A model generated the notes under the pieces. That model was given only the letters and a program-made list of their open reading frames with translations, had not been told where the DNA came from and did not search any database. Positions 28,632 to 37,701 of a stretch of 64,000 nucleotides of DNA are shown one piece after another. The stretch is taken from positions 1-64,000 of the forward strand of contig JBJXHG010000040.1 of assembly GCA_046160865.1 (NCBI GenBank), in the 5' to 3' direction. Numbering within the stretch: the stretch's first letter is position 1; every line of letters begins with the position of its first letter. Source of the stretch: JBJXHG01 sp046160865. Lineage in GTDB: Bacteria > Planctomycetota > UBA1135 > GCA-002686595. A program made the translations under genes and the position numbers.

Positions 28632-29805
28632 GGGGCGATCCGGCGAGCAGGCGCACCCACGCATCGAGGTCGAAGAGCGGCGGAACCTGCGTCGAACGCG
28701 TGTCCCACGCCGCCTGCTTCACACGCAGGTTCTGCGCGGCACGGCGCGCGAGCCATATGCGCCCCCCGTGCTCGCGCAAGATGCGCCGCTCGCGATCGCG
28801 CTTCTCGAGCTCGGTGCGCGCGACCGCGCGCTCGCCGAGCGCGCTGGCGCGGTCGTACTCCGATTGCGCGGCCGCGCGTGTCGTCTTGTCTTCGAATTGC
28901 GCCGCCGTGCGAACCTCGGCGATCTCTCGACGTCCGGCCGCCGCACGCTCTTCGATGGCTTGGTCGTACCGAGCCGCGATCTGCTTCTCGGCGAGCTCGA
29001 TCTCCTTCTCGTACACGCCGACTCGCTGCTTCTCGAGCTCGACCGCGGCGTCGGCTTGCTGCAGCAGCAACGTCTGCCGCGTGAGCTGCTTCTTCTGCAG
29101 CTTCTTCTCGTACTCCGCGCCGAACGCGACCGAGTCGATCCAGATGTCGAGCGCTTCGACGTGCACGGCGGAGAGCGCGCCGTCGAGCTCGTCGAGCGCG
29201 GCCTTCACGCAGGCGGAGCGCGCGACGACGTCCGAGCACTGTGCCGACGAGAGCTTCGAGAGCTCCTGCAGCAGGATGCGCTCCGACGTCGCGCGCACAC
29301 GCTCGCGGTAGCCTTGCTTGAGCCCGTCGGCCACGACGCGGTGCCCGGCGCCCGCCCGGACGCGGTAGGCGACACTCGCGCACACGCTGGCGAGATTGCC
29401 GTCCTGCGTGCGCACGTCGAGCGGAGGGCGCGCGCCGGCGACGAAGTCCGCACCGAACGACAGGAGCTGCGTCGTGCGCTCGACGTGGTGCCAGGATTCG
29501 ACCACGCGCGGGCTGAAGACGAGCCCCGACGTTTCGTCGACCGGCACGATGCCGGCTGCGCCGAAGTTCGCTTGCCGCACACCGATCGTGCCGGGCGGCA
29601 CGCGCGCGAAGAGCAGGAACGCCGCCGCCAGGCCAATCACGGCGGGTAGGAACGCGACGGCCGCAGTGCGCGCGGCCGCCGCGATCCAACGCAGGATCGG
29701 TGTCGCGACGTGGACGACGCCGCTGCGGATCAGCGCGAGGCCCAGGATCGTCCAGTGCACGAAGCCCGCCAGCGCGTGCCACAGCGTCGAAAGCATGGAT
29801 TGCAT
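28627..29805 (-). CDS. SPFH/Band 7 membrane protein with long coiled coil (second of pair)
   Basis: The 392-residue protein has a long N-terminal hydrophobic region (GFVHWTILGLALIRSG and TAAVAFLPAVIGLAAAFLLFA), then an SPFH domain (PPGTIGVRQANFG, VERTTQLLSFGADF, PLDVRTQDGNLASVCASVAYRV) and a long charged helix (about 230-350) with heptad-like LLQQADAAVELEKQ.. and ERAAAGRREIAEV segments. The topology recalls HflK/HflC and prohibitins, with the SPFH and coiled-coil part outside the cytoplasm. It lies five bases after another SPFH gene, so the two probably form a hetero-oligomer. It lacks HflC-type specific features, so I give no symbol. The ATG with a second in-frame ATG three codons later leaves the start slightly open. 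Confidence 0.78.
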   Translation of the reverse strand: MQSMLSTLWHALAGFVHWTILGLALIRSGVVHVATPILRWIAAAARTAAVAFLPAVIGLAAAFLLFARVPPGTIGVRQANFGAAGIVPVDETSGLVFSPRVVESWHHVERTTQLLSFGADFVAGARPPLDVRTQDGNLASVCASVAYRVRAGAGHRVVADGLKQGYRERVRATSERILLQELSKLSSAQCSDVVARSACVKAALDELDGALSAVHVEALDIWIDSVAFGAEYEKKLQKKQLTRQTLLLQQADAAVELEKQRVGVYEKEIELAEKQIAARYDQAIEERAAAGRREIAEVRTAAQFEDKTTRAAAQSEYDRASALGERAVARTELEKRDRERRILREHGGRIWLARRAAQNLRVKQAAWDTRSTQVPPLFDLDAWVRLLAGSPP

Positions 29806-29810
29806 CGCGG

Positions 29811-30866
29811 TCACTCCTTGCCGCGCACGGCTTCGGCCGACGGCGCGAGGGAGATCTCGATCTGTCCGAGCTTCTCCACGAGCGCCTCGCGCACGGCGAG
29901 GTCGCCGCAGCGCGCAAGGCTCACGAGCTCCGCCTCGAGGTCCTCGCACTCTCCGGTGTACTTCACTTGCAACGCCTCGACCTGGCGTTCCTTTTCTTGC
30001 TGCACGGCTGCCGCCGCGCTGCGCCGCTCGAGCGCGAACGTCTGCGCGTCGCTGCGCAGGCGGAAGGCCTCGCGCTTCGCCGTCGCGATGTCGCGCACGA
30101 GCGTCACCTCGAGAGCGCGCGTCTCGATCTCCTTCTCTTTGCGCGTGCGCGCCTCGCGCTGGTCGCGCTCGCCGGCGAGCCGCTCCAACTCGGCGCGCAG
30201 TCGCTCGACCTCTTGGTCGGCCATCTTGCGCCGACCGATCTGCGTCTCGTACTCGACGTCGAACGTCGGCCGCGGCGTCGACACCTCGAGCACGGTGATG
30301 CCGTGCGGTGCGAGCGCAGCGTTCATGCGCTCGAACGCCGCGCGCGATGCGCTCTGCACCACCTCGGTGCGCACGACGTCCTCGGTCGCGTAGTGACCGA
30401 ACTCCTCGGCGAGGATCGCGCGCGCGCACGCCGGCACGAGCTCGCGCACGCGTGCGCCGTCCGCGCCGCCATCGTCGAGCACCGTGCCCGCCTGCTCGGG
30501 CTGGATCGCGTAGATCACGGTCAACGAGCCGAACGAGAAGCTCGACCCGTCCTTCGCGCGCACGACGAGTCGCCGCAAGTGCGCGTCGTCGGTCGACGCG
30601 TCGCCGCTCATCTCGATCGCGCGCGGCGCTTTGTCGAAGCGGTAGATCTTCTCGAGCCACGGCAGCACGCGGTACACGCCCGGCATCGTGTGCACGCGGC
30701 GCTCGCCGGAGAGGCCGCTCTCGACGAGCGCGAGCTCGTCGTCCTCGACGACGGCGAAGCCGCTCGAGCCGGAGACGCGGCTCCACGTGAGGAAGAAAGC
30801 GATCGGCGCGAGCAGCAGTCCGCACAGGACCTCGCCGCGCCTCGGAACGAAGAGACGTCGCAGCAT
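29811..30866 (-). CDS. SPFH/Band 7 membrane protein with coiled coil (first of pair)
   Basis: The 351-residue protein has one N-terminal membrane helix (GEVLCGLLLAPIAFFLTW), an SPFH domain (GFAVVEDDELALVESGLSG, FGSLTVIYAIQPEQAG, then RTEVVQSASRAAFERMNAALAPHGITVLEVS), and a charged coiled coil from about residue 215 (VERLRAELERLAGERDQREARTRK, then TFALERRSAAAAVQQEKERQ). It ends with a conserved-looking REALVEKLGQIEISLAPSA tail. It is the first gene of a two-gene operon. Pairing with the downstream SPFH protein as an inner-membrane scaffold or protease regulator is the likely role, by analogy with HflK-HflC. The start ATG lacks a strong ribosome-binding site; the frame upstream is unlike the family. 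Confidence 0.78.
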   Translation of the reverse strand: MLRRLFVPRRGEVLCGLLLAPIAFFLTWSRVSGSSGFAVVEDDELALVESGLSGERRVHTMPGVYRVLPWLEKIYRFDKAPRAIEMSGDASTDDAHLRRLVVRAKDGSSFSFGSLTVIYAIQPEQAGTVLDDGGADGARVRELVPACARAILAEEFGHYATEDVVRTEVVQSASRAAFERMNAALAPHGITVLEVSTPRPTFDVEYETQIGRRKMADQEVERLRAELERLAGERDQREARTRKEKEIETRALEVTLVRDIATAKREAFRLRSDAQTFALERRSAAAAVQQEKERQVEALQVKYTGECEDLEAELVSLARCGDLAVREALVEKLGQIEISLAPSAEAVRGKE

Positions 30867-31055
30867 GGGGAATCCGATTCGCGCGGCGCTTCGTACTTGC
30901 ACGCCACGGAGTCGTCGCTGAAACCGTCCGGCGCTCGCCGGGTTGCGCACTCTCGTGCACGGCCCGTCTTGAATTCCGGTCGTGCGCACGCGAGCCTTCT
31001 CGATCCGAGAGTCCCAACGCCGCACGCGCGGCCGCCCCCCTCAGCAAGGAGAACC

Positions 31056-31655
31056 ATGTCCCCCATTCGCATCTTCCTCGCGACCGGCGCGATCGCCGGC
31101 GTGATCTTCGCATCGTCGTTCGCGAGCCCCGCCGTGGTCGTTCGTCCTGTCGCCGCCGACGCGTACAAGATCGACGCGGTTCACTCCTCGGTCGTGTTCA
31201 AGGCGAAGCACCAGAATGTCAGCTGGGGCTTCGGCCGCTTCAACGACATCAGCGGCACGATCACCTACGACGAGGCCAAGCCGGAGAGCTCGAAGGTCGA
31301 CCTCACGATCAAGACCGAGAGCGTCGACACGGCGAATGGCAAGCGCGACGGCCACCTGAAGAGCCCGGACTTCTTCGACGCGAAGCAGTTCCCCACGGCG
31401 ACGTTCGTGAGCAAGAGCGTCAAGAGCAAGGACAAGAAGCTCGCCGTGACCGGCGACCTCACGATTCGCGGTGTCACGAAGTCGATCACGATCGACGTGG
31501 AAGTCACCGGCGTCGCGAAGGACGGACAGGGCGGAGAGCTCGCGGGCTTCTACACCGAGTTCACGATCCAGCGTACCGACTTCGGCGTGAACTACGGGCA
31601 GGGCGGGATCGGCACCGACGTGACGCTCATGATCGGGATCGAAGCCGCGAAGTGA
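31056..31655 (+). CDS. YceI-family exported protein
   Basis: The 199-residue protein has a signal peptide (MSPIRIFLATGAIAGVIFASS) and a single YceI domain of about 165 residues. Family signatures are YKIDAVHSSVVFKAKHQNVSWGFGRFNDISG at the start of the domain, KSPDFFDAKQFPTATFVS in the middle, TGDLTIRGVTKSI, and a closing FGVNYGQGGIGTDVTLMIGIEA. YceI proteins are periplasmic lipocalin-like barrels that bind isoprenoid lipids. AAGGAGAA stands well placed before the ATG. It is divergent from the SPFH pair; the 190 bases between them must hold both promoters. A membrane protein gene follows 60 bases later on the same strand. Confidence 0.92.
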   Translation: MSPIRIFLATGAIAGVIFASSFASPAVVVRPVAADAYKIDAVHSSVVFKAKHQNVSWGFGRFNDISGTITYDEAKPESSKVDLTIKTESVDTANGKRDGHLKSPDFFDAKQFPTATFVSKSVKSKDKKLAVTGDLTIRGVTKSITIDVEVTGVAKDGQGGELAGFYTEFTIQRTDFGVNYGQGGIGTDVTLMIGIEAAK

Positions 31656-31717
31656 CGGCGGTGCGGTGAGAGCGATTCGTGCGCGACGCGCAGGGATCGC
31701 TCGCGCACTTCCACACC

Positions 31718-32560
31718 ATGCCCACGATCGCGGATCTCTTGCTCGGCATCCTCGCGCCCGCGCTCGTGTGCGGAATCGTCGGCGTCGCCGTTTGGAGCAA
31801 GCCGTCGAAGGTCGCTTCCGCACTGACCGGCCTAGCCGTGGCGGCCGGCATCGGGATCGCGTACGTCGCCGTGTCGGGCGCGCCGGTTCTTCCCGGGGCG
31901 AATCGCCGTCTCGCCGCGATCGAGTGGTTGCCGTGGATCGTCGCCATCTCCTGGATCCTCGCGACGATCGCGGACGCGCGTTCTCCGCTCGCGCGGCGGT
32001 ACGCGCTGCCGCTCGTGCTCGTGTCGCTCGTGCTCGGCCGGTCGTTCGCCAATCGCATGCAGCCGGCGATCCCGTGGGGCGAGTTGCTCACGATCGGCGG
32101 ACCGATGCTCGTCGCGTGGTGGGCTGCCGCCCGCCTGGCAGAGCGCGACGACGGTCCGAGCCTGCCGGCAGCGTGGACCGTTAGCGTCTCCGCGTTCAGT
32201 ATCGCCGCGCTGCTCACGCACAGCGCGAAGGTCGCACAGATCGCGGGCGGAGTGGCCGCCTGTCTCGGCGCCCTCGCGGTCGCCGGATTCGCTCGCCCGA
32301 GCCTCTCCTTGGCATCCGTTCCGGCGGCCGTCGTGCTCGCGGCACTCGCGAGCCTCACGATCAACGCGACGGTGTTCAGCGATCTGCCGCAGTCGGCCGC
32401 CCTGCTCGTCGCGCTCTCGCTCGTGGCACCGTCGTTCGCGAAGATCGGCAGCGAAACGCGCACGCTCCCGCGCGTGATCGTGCACATGACGTTCGCGCTC
32501 GTGCCGGCGCTCGTCGCGCTCTATTTCGCGTACCGAGCGGCACCCGAGTCGTACCGTTGA
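31718..32560 (+). CDS. Polytopic membrane protein of unknown function
   Basis: I do not recognise a family. The 280-residue protein consists of about eight hydrophobic helices (for example ILAPALVCGIVGVAVW, ALTGLAVAAGIGIAYVAVSG, WLPWIVAISWILATIA, LPLVLVSLVLGRSF) with short loops and no catalytic motif. It lies between the YceI gene and the photolyase gene on the same strand, 13 bases upstream of the latter, so it may be co-transcribed with photolyase. The ATG was chosen just before the first helix; an earlier in-frame codon at 31679 adds 13 hydrophilic residues. Confidence 0.7.
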   Translation: MPTIADLLLGILAPALVCGIVGVAVWSKPSKVASALTGLAVAAGIGIAYVAVSGAPVLPGANRRLAAIEWLPWIVAISWILATIADARSPLARRYALPLVLVSLVLGRSFANRMQPAIPWGELLTIGGPMLVAWWAAARLAERDDGPSLPAAWTVSVSAFSIAALLTHSAKVAQIAGGVAACLGALAVAGFARPSLSLASVPAAVVLAALASLTINATVFSDLPQSAALLVALSLVAPSFAKIGSETRTLPRVIVHMTFALVPALVALYFAYRAAPESYR

Positions 32561-32573
32561 CGCGAGCGCGCTC

Positions 32574-34070
32574 ATGAGTGGCGTTCCCGACATCCGCGTG
32601 CGCACCGTGAACGCGGCGCCGCTGCGCAAGAGCGGCGCGTACGTCGTCTACTGGATGACGGCGCAGCGACGCCTCGAGCACAACTTCGCGCTCGATCGGG
32701 CGGTGAGGCACGCGCGCGTCCTCGAGCGGCCGCTGGTCGTCTTCGAGCCGCTGCGCGCCGGCTACCGCTGGGCGAGCGATCGGCTGCACCGCTTCGTGCT
32801 CGACGGCATGCGCGAGCACCGCGCCACTCTGTCGAAACACGCGAGCACGCTCTATTTCCCGTACGTCGAGCCGCGTGCCGGCGACGGATCGGGGCTGCTC
32901 GCCGCGCTCGCGAAGCATGCGGCTGTGGTCGTCACCGACGACTTCCCGTGCTTCTTCCACCCGCACATGATCGCGGCGGCCGGCAAAGAGCTCGACGTCG
33001 CGCTCGAAGCCGTCGACTCGAACGGTCTCCTCCCGCTCGCGAGCTCGACCGCCGCCGCGACCGCCGCGCATTCGTTCCGCCGCTTCGTGCAACGCGAGCT
33101 CGCGCGCCATCTCGCGCACCTGCCTTCGCCCACACCGCTCGAGCATCTGCCCCGCGTCACGCCGGACGATCTACTGCCGGCGATCCGGCGTCGCTGGCCC
33201 GCCGCGAGCGACGCGCAGATCGGCGGCGAGCCGGGCGCGCTCGCACGCTTGCCGATCGATCACGCCGTCACACCGGCGGATGCGCGCGGCGGCGCGCAGG
33301 CCGCGCGCGCGCGGCTCGCGCGCTTCCTGGCGCGCGGGCTCGAGCGCTACTCCGAGGATCGCAACGAACCGGACAGCCAGGCGCCGAGCGGGCTCTCGCC
33401 CTACTTGCACTTCGGCCACATCGGCACGCACGCGGTGCTCGCCGCGCTCGCTGCGCGCGAGCGCTGGACGCCCGCGAAGCTCGGCACGCGCGTCACCGGC
33501 AAGCGTGAAGGCTTCTGGCGCATGAGCCCGCAATCGGAAGCGTTCCTCGAGCAGCTCGTCACGTGGCGCGAGCTCGGCTTCCACCATTGCCGCCATCGGC
33601 CCGACTACGATCGCTACGAGTCGCTGCCGGATTGGTCGCGCAAGACACTCGCCGAGCACGCGCGCGATCCGCGGCCGCACGTGTACACGCTGGCCGAGTT
33701 CGAGGCGGCGGCGACACACGACCCGCTGTGGAACGCGGCGCAGCGCGAGCTCGTACGCACCGGCACCATCCACAACTACATGCGGATGCTGTGGGGCAAG
33801 AAGATCCTCGAGTGGTCACAGACACCGCAGAGCGCGCTCGCGACGCTGATCGAGCTCAACAACAAGTACGCGCTCGACGGTCGCGATCCCAACTCCTACA
33901 GCGGCATCTTCTGGACGCTCGGCCGATTCGACCGGCCGTTCGGACCGGCGCAGCCGATCTACGGCACCGTGCGCCGCATGACTTCGCAGAGCACGGCGAA
34001 AAAGCTCGACGTGAAGGGCTACCTGGAGCGTTTCGGCGCCGGGCCGCGGCAATCTACTTTTGCCACGTGA
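32574..34070 (+). CDS. phr: Class II cyclobutane pyrimidine dimer photolyase
   Basis: The 498-residue protein repairs UV-induced pyrimidine dimers using FADH and light. Class II signatures are clear: VVYWMTAQRRLEHNFAL at the N-terminus, LVVFEPLRAGYRWASDR, DDFPCFFHPHMI, SGLSPYLHFGHIGTHAVL, LVTWRELGFHHC, and the FAD region HNYMRMLWGKKILEWS followed by LNNKYALDGRDPNSYSGIFW. Length fits the class. The ATG lies 13 bases after the upstream membrane protein stop. The C-terminal 17 bases overlap the convergent lipoprotein gene. Planctomycetes often carry class II enzymes. Confidence 0.95.
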   Translation: MSGVPDIRVRTVNAAPLRKSGAYVVYWMTAQRRLEHNFALDRAVRHARVLERPLVVFEPLRAGYRWASDRLHRFVLDGMREHRATLSKHASTLYFPYVEPRAGDGSGLLAALAKHAAVVVTDDFPCFFHPHMIAAAGKELDVALEAVDSNGLLPLASSTAAATAAHSFRRFVQRELARHLAHLPSPTPLEHLPRVTPDDLLPAIRRRWPAASDAQIGGEPGALARLPIDHAVTPADARGGAQAARARLARFLARGLERYSEDRNEPDSQAPSGLSPYLHFGHIGTHAVLAALAARERWTPAKLGTRVTGKREGFWRMSPQSEAFLEQLVTWRELGFHHCRHRPDYDRYESLPDWSRKTLAEHARDPRPHVYTLAEFEAAATHDPLWNAAQRELVRTGTIHNYMRMLWGKKILEWSQTPQSALATLIELNNKYALDGRDPNSYSGIFWTLGRFDRPFGPAQPIYGTVRRMTSQSTAKKLDVKGYLERFGAGPRQSTFAT

Positions 34071-34656
34071 GGTGCCACACGATCGCGTCGCCTTCGGCGA
34101 GCGCGATCTCCGTCGGCACGATCAACGTCGCGAGCGAGCCGTCGCTCTTCGCCTTCGTTCCGCGCGGCTTGCTCGAGAGTCCGTTGCCGATCACGTTCGC
34201 CGGCAGCTCGACTTCGAACTTCACCGTCGCGCCTACGTCGCGCGCCTTGCCGGTCGGATCGAGCGCGGCCGCGGCGCGCGCGCGCTCCTCCATCGTGAGC
34301 GGGACGAGTGCCTGCGCCCAGCGGATCGCCGGACCGCGCGGCAGCGTGACTTTCACGAAGCACAGGCCCTCGCCCGCCTCGCCCGCTTGGAACGCGACGT
34401 CCGCCACACGCAGCGCGGACAGGCTCTCGAACTTGCCGCTGGCGCAGGCGACGTGGACTCGGGCATCCCACTCCGCGCCTTGCGTCGCGTCGGCGACAGC
34501 GCCCGACGACGGCGGGGTCTCGAGCGCGCTGGTCGTCACGGTGCCCCCGAAGTCGGGCCGCAAGCGGATCCGGATCGCGACGGCGTCGGTCTCGTCGCAG
34601 CCCGACAGAACGATGCAGAGCAACGCGAGAACGCAAGACAACGAGCGGCGGAACAT
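34054..34656 (-). CDS. Small exported lipoprotein of unknown function
   Basis: The 200-residue protein begins with a lipoprotein signal (LSCVLALLCIVLSGC, lipobox L-S-G-C), so it would be lipid-anchored at the envelope. The mature part is beta-rich, with strands such as AIRIRLRPDFGGTVT, ARVHVACASGKFESL, CFVKVTLPRGP and TVKFEVELPANVIG, and a helical EERARAAAALDPTG segment. I see no catalytic motif and do not recognise a family. AGGAG eight bases before the ATG supports the start; the longer frame upstream reads only repeat B2. It converges on the photolyase gene and overlaps it by 17 bases, and is divergent from the CHAT gene. Confidence 0.75.
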   Translation of the reverse strand: MFRRSLSCVLALLCIVLSGCDETDAVAIRIRLRPDFGGTVTTSALETPPSSGAVADATQGAEWDARVHVACASGKFESLSALRVADVAFQAGEAGEGLCFVKVTLPRGPAIRWAQALVPLTMEERARAAAALDPTGKARDVGATVKFEVELPANVIGNGLSSKPRGTKAKSDGSLATLIVPTEIALAEGDAIVWHLTWQK

Positions 34657-34698
34657 GCGGAGTTCTCCTGGACGGCGATCAGCCGAGCGCGCGGAGTC

Positions 34699-34863
34699 TA
34701 GCAGCCCGTGGTGAAAGTGCTTCGAGTTTGAAATCGTCCCGTTCGCGCCGGCGCAAGGAGCGCGACCGCAGGCGAATCCTCGAGATTCGCCGAGGATCGA
34801 GCGACGCCGGGCTGGCGCGAATGGGCCGCTTTCGGGCCGAATGACTTTCGCCACGGGCTGCTA
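34699..34863 (+). repeat. Inverted-repeat element B2 (family B, full length)
   Basis: TAGCAGCCCGTGGTGAAAGT (34699-34718) pairs with ACTTTCGCCACGGGCTGCTA (34844-34863), one mismatch in 20. The interior aligns with B1 in the same orientation, including the central GGCGAATCCTCGAGATTCGCC hairpin core. The right end shares CTAG with the left end of element A5, so the two elements abut. Confidence 0.9.
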
Positions 34864-35039
34864 GCCCGCATTTCTCGCCACGTCCTGCTGCGGTTGCGCC
34901 AACTCGCTCGGAGTGGCGTTGTTGGATCGGAATCGATCCTCGCCGACCTTCCGGGTCACCTCCGGTCGATTCCGATGCAACGCCTTGCTCCGAATGCGCC
35001 GGCGCAACCGCGCGGCGGACGTGGTGAGAAATGCGGGCT
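34863..35039. repeat. Inverted-repeat element A5 (family A, full length)
   Basis: The left arm at 34863-34884 (core AGCCCGCATTTCTCGCCACG) pairs with the right arm at 35018-35039 with one mismatch. Inside, GGATCGGAATCGA and TCGATTCCGATGC pair again. It directly follows B2. Its right half reads through in frame into the CHAT protein. Confidence 0.9.
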
Positions 35040-37566
35040 GGCGGCGACGCGAATCGTCGCGGCTCTCGCCATCGGCGCAAGCCTGCTCGTCGCGTGGCGT
35101 TGGCGCGCGTCGGTCGCCGCGCACGCGGCGGCGGCGTCCCCGCGCATGAGCGGCGCCGCCGGGAACGAGCTCGCCGCGGCGACGCCGTCGATCGACGCTC
35201 CGGCCGAGCTCGCCGCGTTCGCTGCGGAACTCGAGCGCCTGCGCGGCGGTGACGATTCGGTCGTCGCGAGCGCGAGCGCGCGCGCGGAACGCCTGTGTCG
35301 CGGAGCCGCACGCTGCGACGTGCAGCGCGTGCTCGCGTACTACGCGGCGCTGTCGCACGAGGCGCGCGCGAGCGGTGTCGCAGCCGATCGCGAGCTCGCC
35401 AGCCTGTGGAACGAGGTGCGCGAGGCGCGCACCTCGGCGATGTCCGAGGTGGAATGGACGCCGCGGCGGAAAGCGATCGAAGCGGCGCTCGGGCGAATCG
35501 TCGAGCGCCACCTCGACGCGCCGGACTTCGTCCCCGCGGCACGCGCGCTGAGCCTGCGCGCACGGCTCACGGCGCGGCGCGCAGCCGGAATCGGCGCCGA
35601 AGATCCGGACGAGGCGGCCGAGCTGTGGAGCGCAGCGCGCAGCGACGCCGAGCGAGCACGCGCGTTGTTCCGGCGCGCCGGCTTGAAGAAGCCCGAGCTC
35701 GAGCCGCTGTTCGTGCTCGGCGAGATCGCCGAAGCGCACTTCGCGCTCGAGGAAGCCGGTGACGCGTACCGCGCGTGCCTCGAGCTCGCGCGCGAAGTCG
35801 ACAGCGACGCCTTCGTCGAGAACGCGCTCGTGCGCTTGGCCACGCTGGCGCACTCCGCTGGCGATCTCGGCAGTGTGCGACGACTGCTGCGCGCGCTCGC
35901 GAGCATCCGCTCGCCATCGACCTCGTGGTTGCTCGCGAAGAACCACGCCGAGCTCTTGCTCGCGCAGGACCTCGCCGCCGACGCCGCCAGATTCCTGCGC
36001 GCGCACGCGCCGCGCGATCCGCAAGAGCTCGGCGAATGGCACCGGATGCTCGGTGCTGCCCTACTGCGTGCCGGCGACCTCGACGGCGCGCGCGTCGAGC
36101 TCGAGTTCGTGCCTGCGGGCGAGCACGACGCGGAGTCCGCGCTCGCCCTCGCGAGCTTCGCGCTGCGCGACGGCCGCCCCGACGAGGCGCTCGCGCTGCT
36201 CGAGCACGCCGAGTTCGAGGAGGTGAACTCGTCGCAGCGTGCGCGCGCCGCTTGGCTGCGCGGCGAGGCCTACTGGAAGCTCGGGCGTCCGGAAGCCGCG
36301 GTGAAGCCGCTCGTGCGCGCGCTCGAGCTCGGCACGCAAATGCAACGCGATCACGAGAGCGCGTCCGAGGGCGCGCTGCCGAACGTGCTCGGCGAGCAAG
36401 TCGGCGTGCACACGGTCGCGCTGCTCGCCGCGGCGCACGCAGACCTCGGCGAAGATCTCGAGGCCGCGCGCGCGATCGAGGCGTACCAATCGCTCTCGCT
36501 GCGCGGTCTGCTCTTCGGCGGCGATGCGCCGGATCGCACCGGCATCGTCACGGACGATGTGCGTGCGTGGTCGCAATCGTTCGAGCGCGGTCTCGTCACT
36601 TGGGTCGTCGGCGCCGACTTCGCGGTCGTCGTGCACGTCACGCCCGAAGGCGCGGCGACGGCGGCGACGATCGAGCGTCCGCGCGCGCAACTCGAAGCCG
36701 CCGCGCGCCGACTGCGCGAAGCGGTCATCGTCGGTGATGCGGCCGAGATCGCGCGCCTCGGCACGGAGATCCAGGACGTGCTCCTCCCCGCGCGCGTGCA
36801 AGCGTCGATCGAGCGCACCGCGCACGGTGCGCGCGACCGCCTGCTCCTGCTGTTGCACGGCGTGCTCGAGTCGCTGCCGATCGAAGCCTTGCCGTTCTTC
36901 GACACGCACCTCGTCCCGCTCGTGCTGCCCGGACTTCCGGCGCGCGCTCCCGGATCACCGCCGACGGCCGCGAGCTATGCGAGCTGGACGCTGCTCGGCT
37001 CGCCACTCGACGAGTCCGGCGCGCGCCGGTTGCCGGGCGCGCACGAAGAGCTCGCGGGCATCGGCGCGACGTGCGCATCGGCGCGCACGCTCTCCGACGA
37101 CGACTTCACGCGCGACGCGCTGATCGCCGCGTTGCGCGGAACCGAGCCCGTCCACATCGCGACGCACCTCGCGTTCGGCGTCGGCACGCGCTCGTGGCGG
37201 CTCGCGAACGTAGGCTTCGAGCTCAGTCGCGGAGAGAGCCTCGCCGCGCACGAGATCCTCGAGATCCGGCCCGTGCTGCCGCTCGCCGTGCTCTCGGCGT
37301 GCGAGACCGGCGGCGGCGATCTGCTCGACGCCGAAGGACTGCAGAGCGTCGCGCGTGCGTTCCTCGAGAGCGGCACGCGCAATCTGCTCGCCACACTCTG
37401 GCCCGTCGAGGACGGTGCTGCGCGCACGTTCGCGATCGAGTTCCATCGCGCTCTGCGCGCGGGAGATGCGCCGTCGCGCGCGACGGCTCACGCGCGCACG
37501 CTGCTGCGCCGCGCGGGCGCACCGCCGGCCGATTGGGCCGCGTTCCGCTTGCTCGGACGCGACTGA
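34975..37566 (+). CDS. Membrane-anchored TPR-CHAT protease-like protein
   Basis: The protein (863 residues from the chosen ATG) has one N-terminal membrane helix (IVAALAIGASLLVAW), a long helical TPR-like region (about 60-520, with repeated ALRDGRPDEALALLEHAEF-type hairpins) and a C-terminal CHAT domain. The caspase-like dyad is visible: His in VHIATHLAFG (about H731) and Cys in VLSACETGGG (about C776), and the domain has the usual RRLPGAHEELAGI and GTRNLLATLWPVED segments. The ATG and the TTG at 34894 both lie inside repeat A5; no start codon exists between the repeat and the membrane helix, so the repeat seems to supply the N-terminus. Without it the first ATG is 35146, after the helix. Target proteins are unknown. 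Confidence 0.82.
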   Translation: MQRLAPNAPAQPRGGRGEKCGLAATRIVAALAIGASLLVAWRWRASVAAHAAAASPRMSGAAGNELAAATPSIDAPAELAAFAAELERLRGGDDSVVASASARAERLCRGAARCDVQRVLAYYAALSHEARASGVAADRELASLWNEVREARTSAMSEVEWTPRRKAIEAALGRIVERHLDAPDFVPAARALSLRARLTARRAAGIGAEDPDEAAELWSAARSDAERARALFRRAGLKKPELEPLFVLGEIAEAHFALEEAGDAYRACLELAREVDSDAFVENALVRLATLAHSAGDLGSVRRLLRALASIRSPSTSWLLAKNHAELLLAQDLAADAARFLRAHAPRDPQELGEWHRMLGAALLRAGDLDGARVELEFVPAGEHDAESALALASFALRDGRPDEALALLEHAEFEEVNSSQRARAAWLRGEAYWKLGRPEAAVKPLVRALELGTQMQRDHESASEGALPNVLGEQVGVHTVALLAAAHADLGEDLEAARAIEAYQSLSLRGLLFGGDAPDRTGIVTDDVRAWSQSFERGLVTWVVGADFAVVVHVTPEGAATAATIERPRAQLEAAARRLREAVIVGDAAEIARLGTEIQDVLLPARVQASIERTAHGARDRLLLLLHGVLESLPIEALPFFDTHLVPLVLPGLPARAPGSPPTAASYASWTLLGSPLDESGARRLPGAHEELAGIGATCASARTLSDDDFTRDALIAALRGTEPVHIATHLAFGVGTRSWRLANVGFELSRGESLAAHEILEIRPVLPLAVLSACETGGGDLLDAEGLQSVARAFLESGTRNLLATLWPVEDGAARTFAIEFHRALRAGDAPSRATAHARTLLRRAGAPPADWAAFRLLGRD

Positions 37567-37701
37567 CGCACGGAAACCGTTTCCCACCTTTGCTCCGCGC
37601 CGCGCCGAGCGCCCGGGAACCTCAAGAGGTCCGAAGGGGCTTCCGATACAGGCCGTGCCTGACCGTCCCCGTCGGGCACTTGCAGCGGAAGGAATAGGTC
37701 C

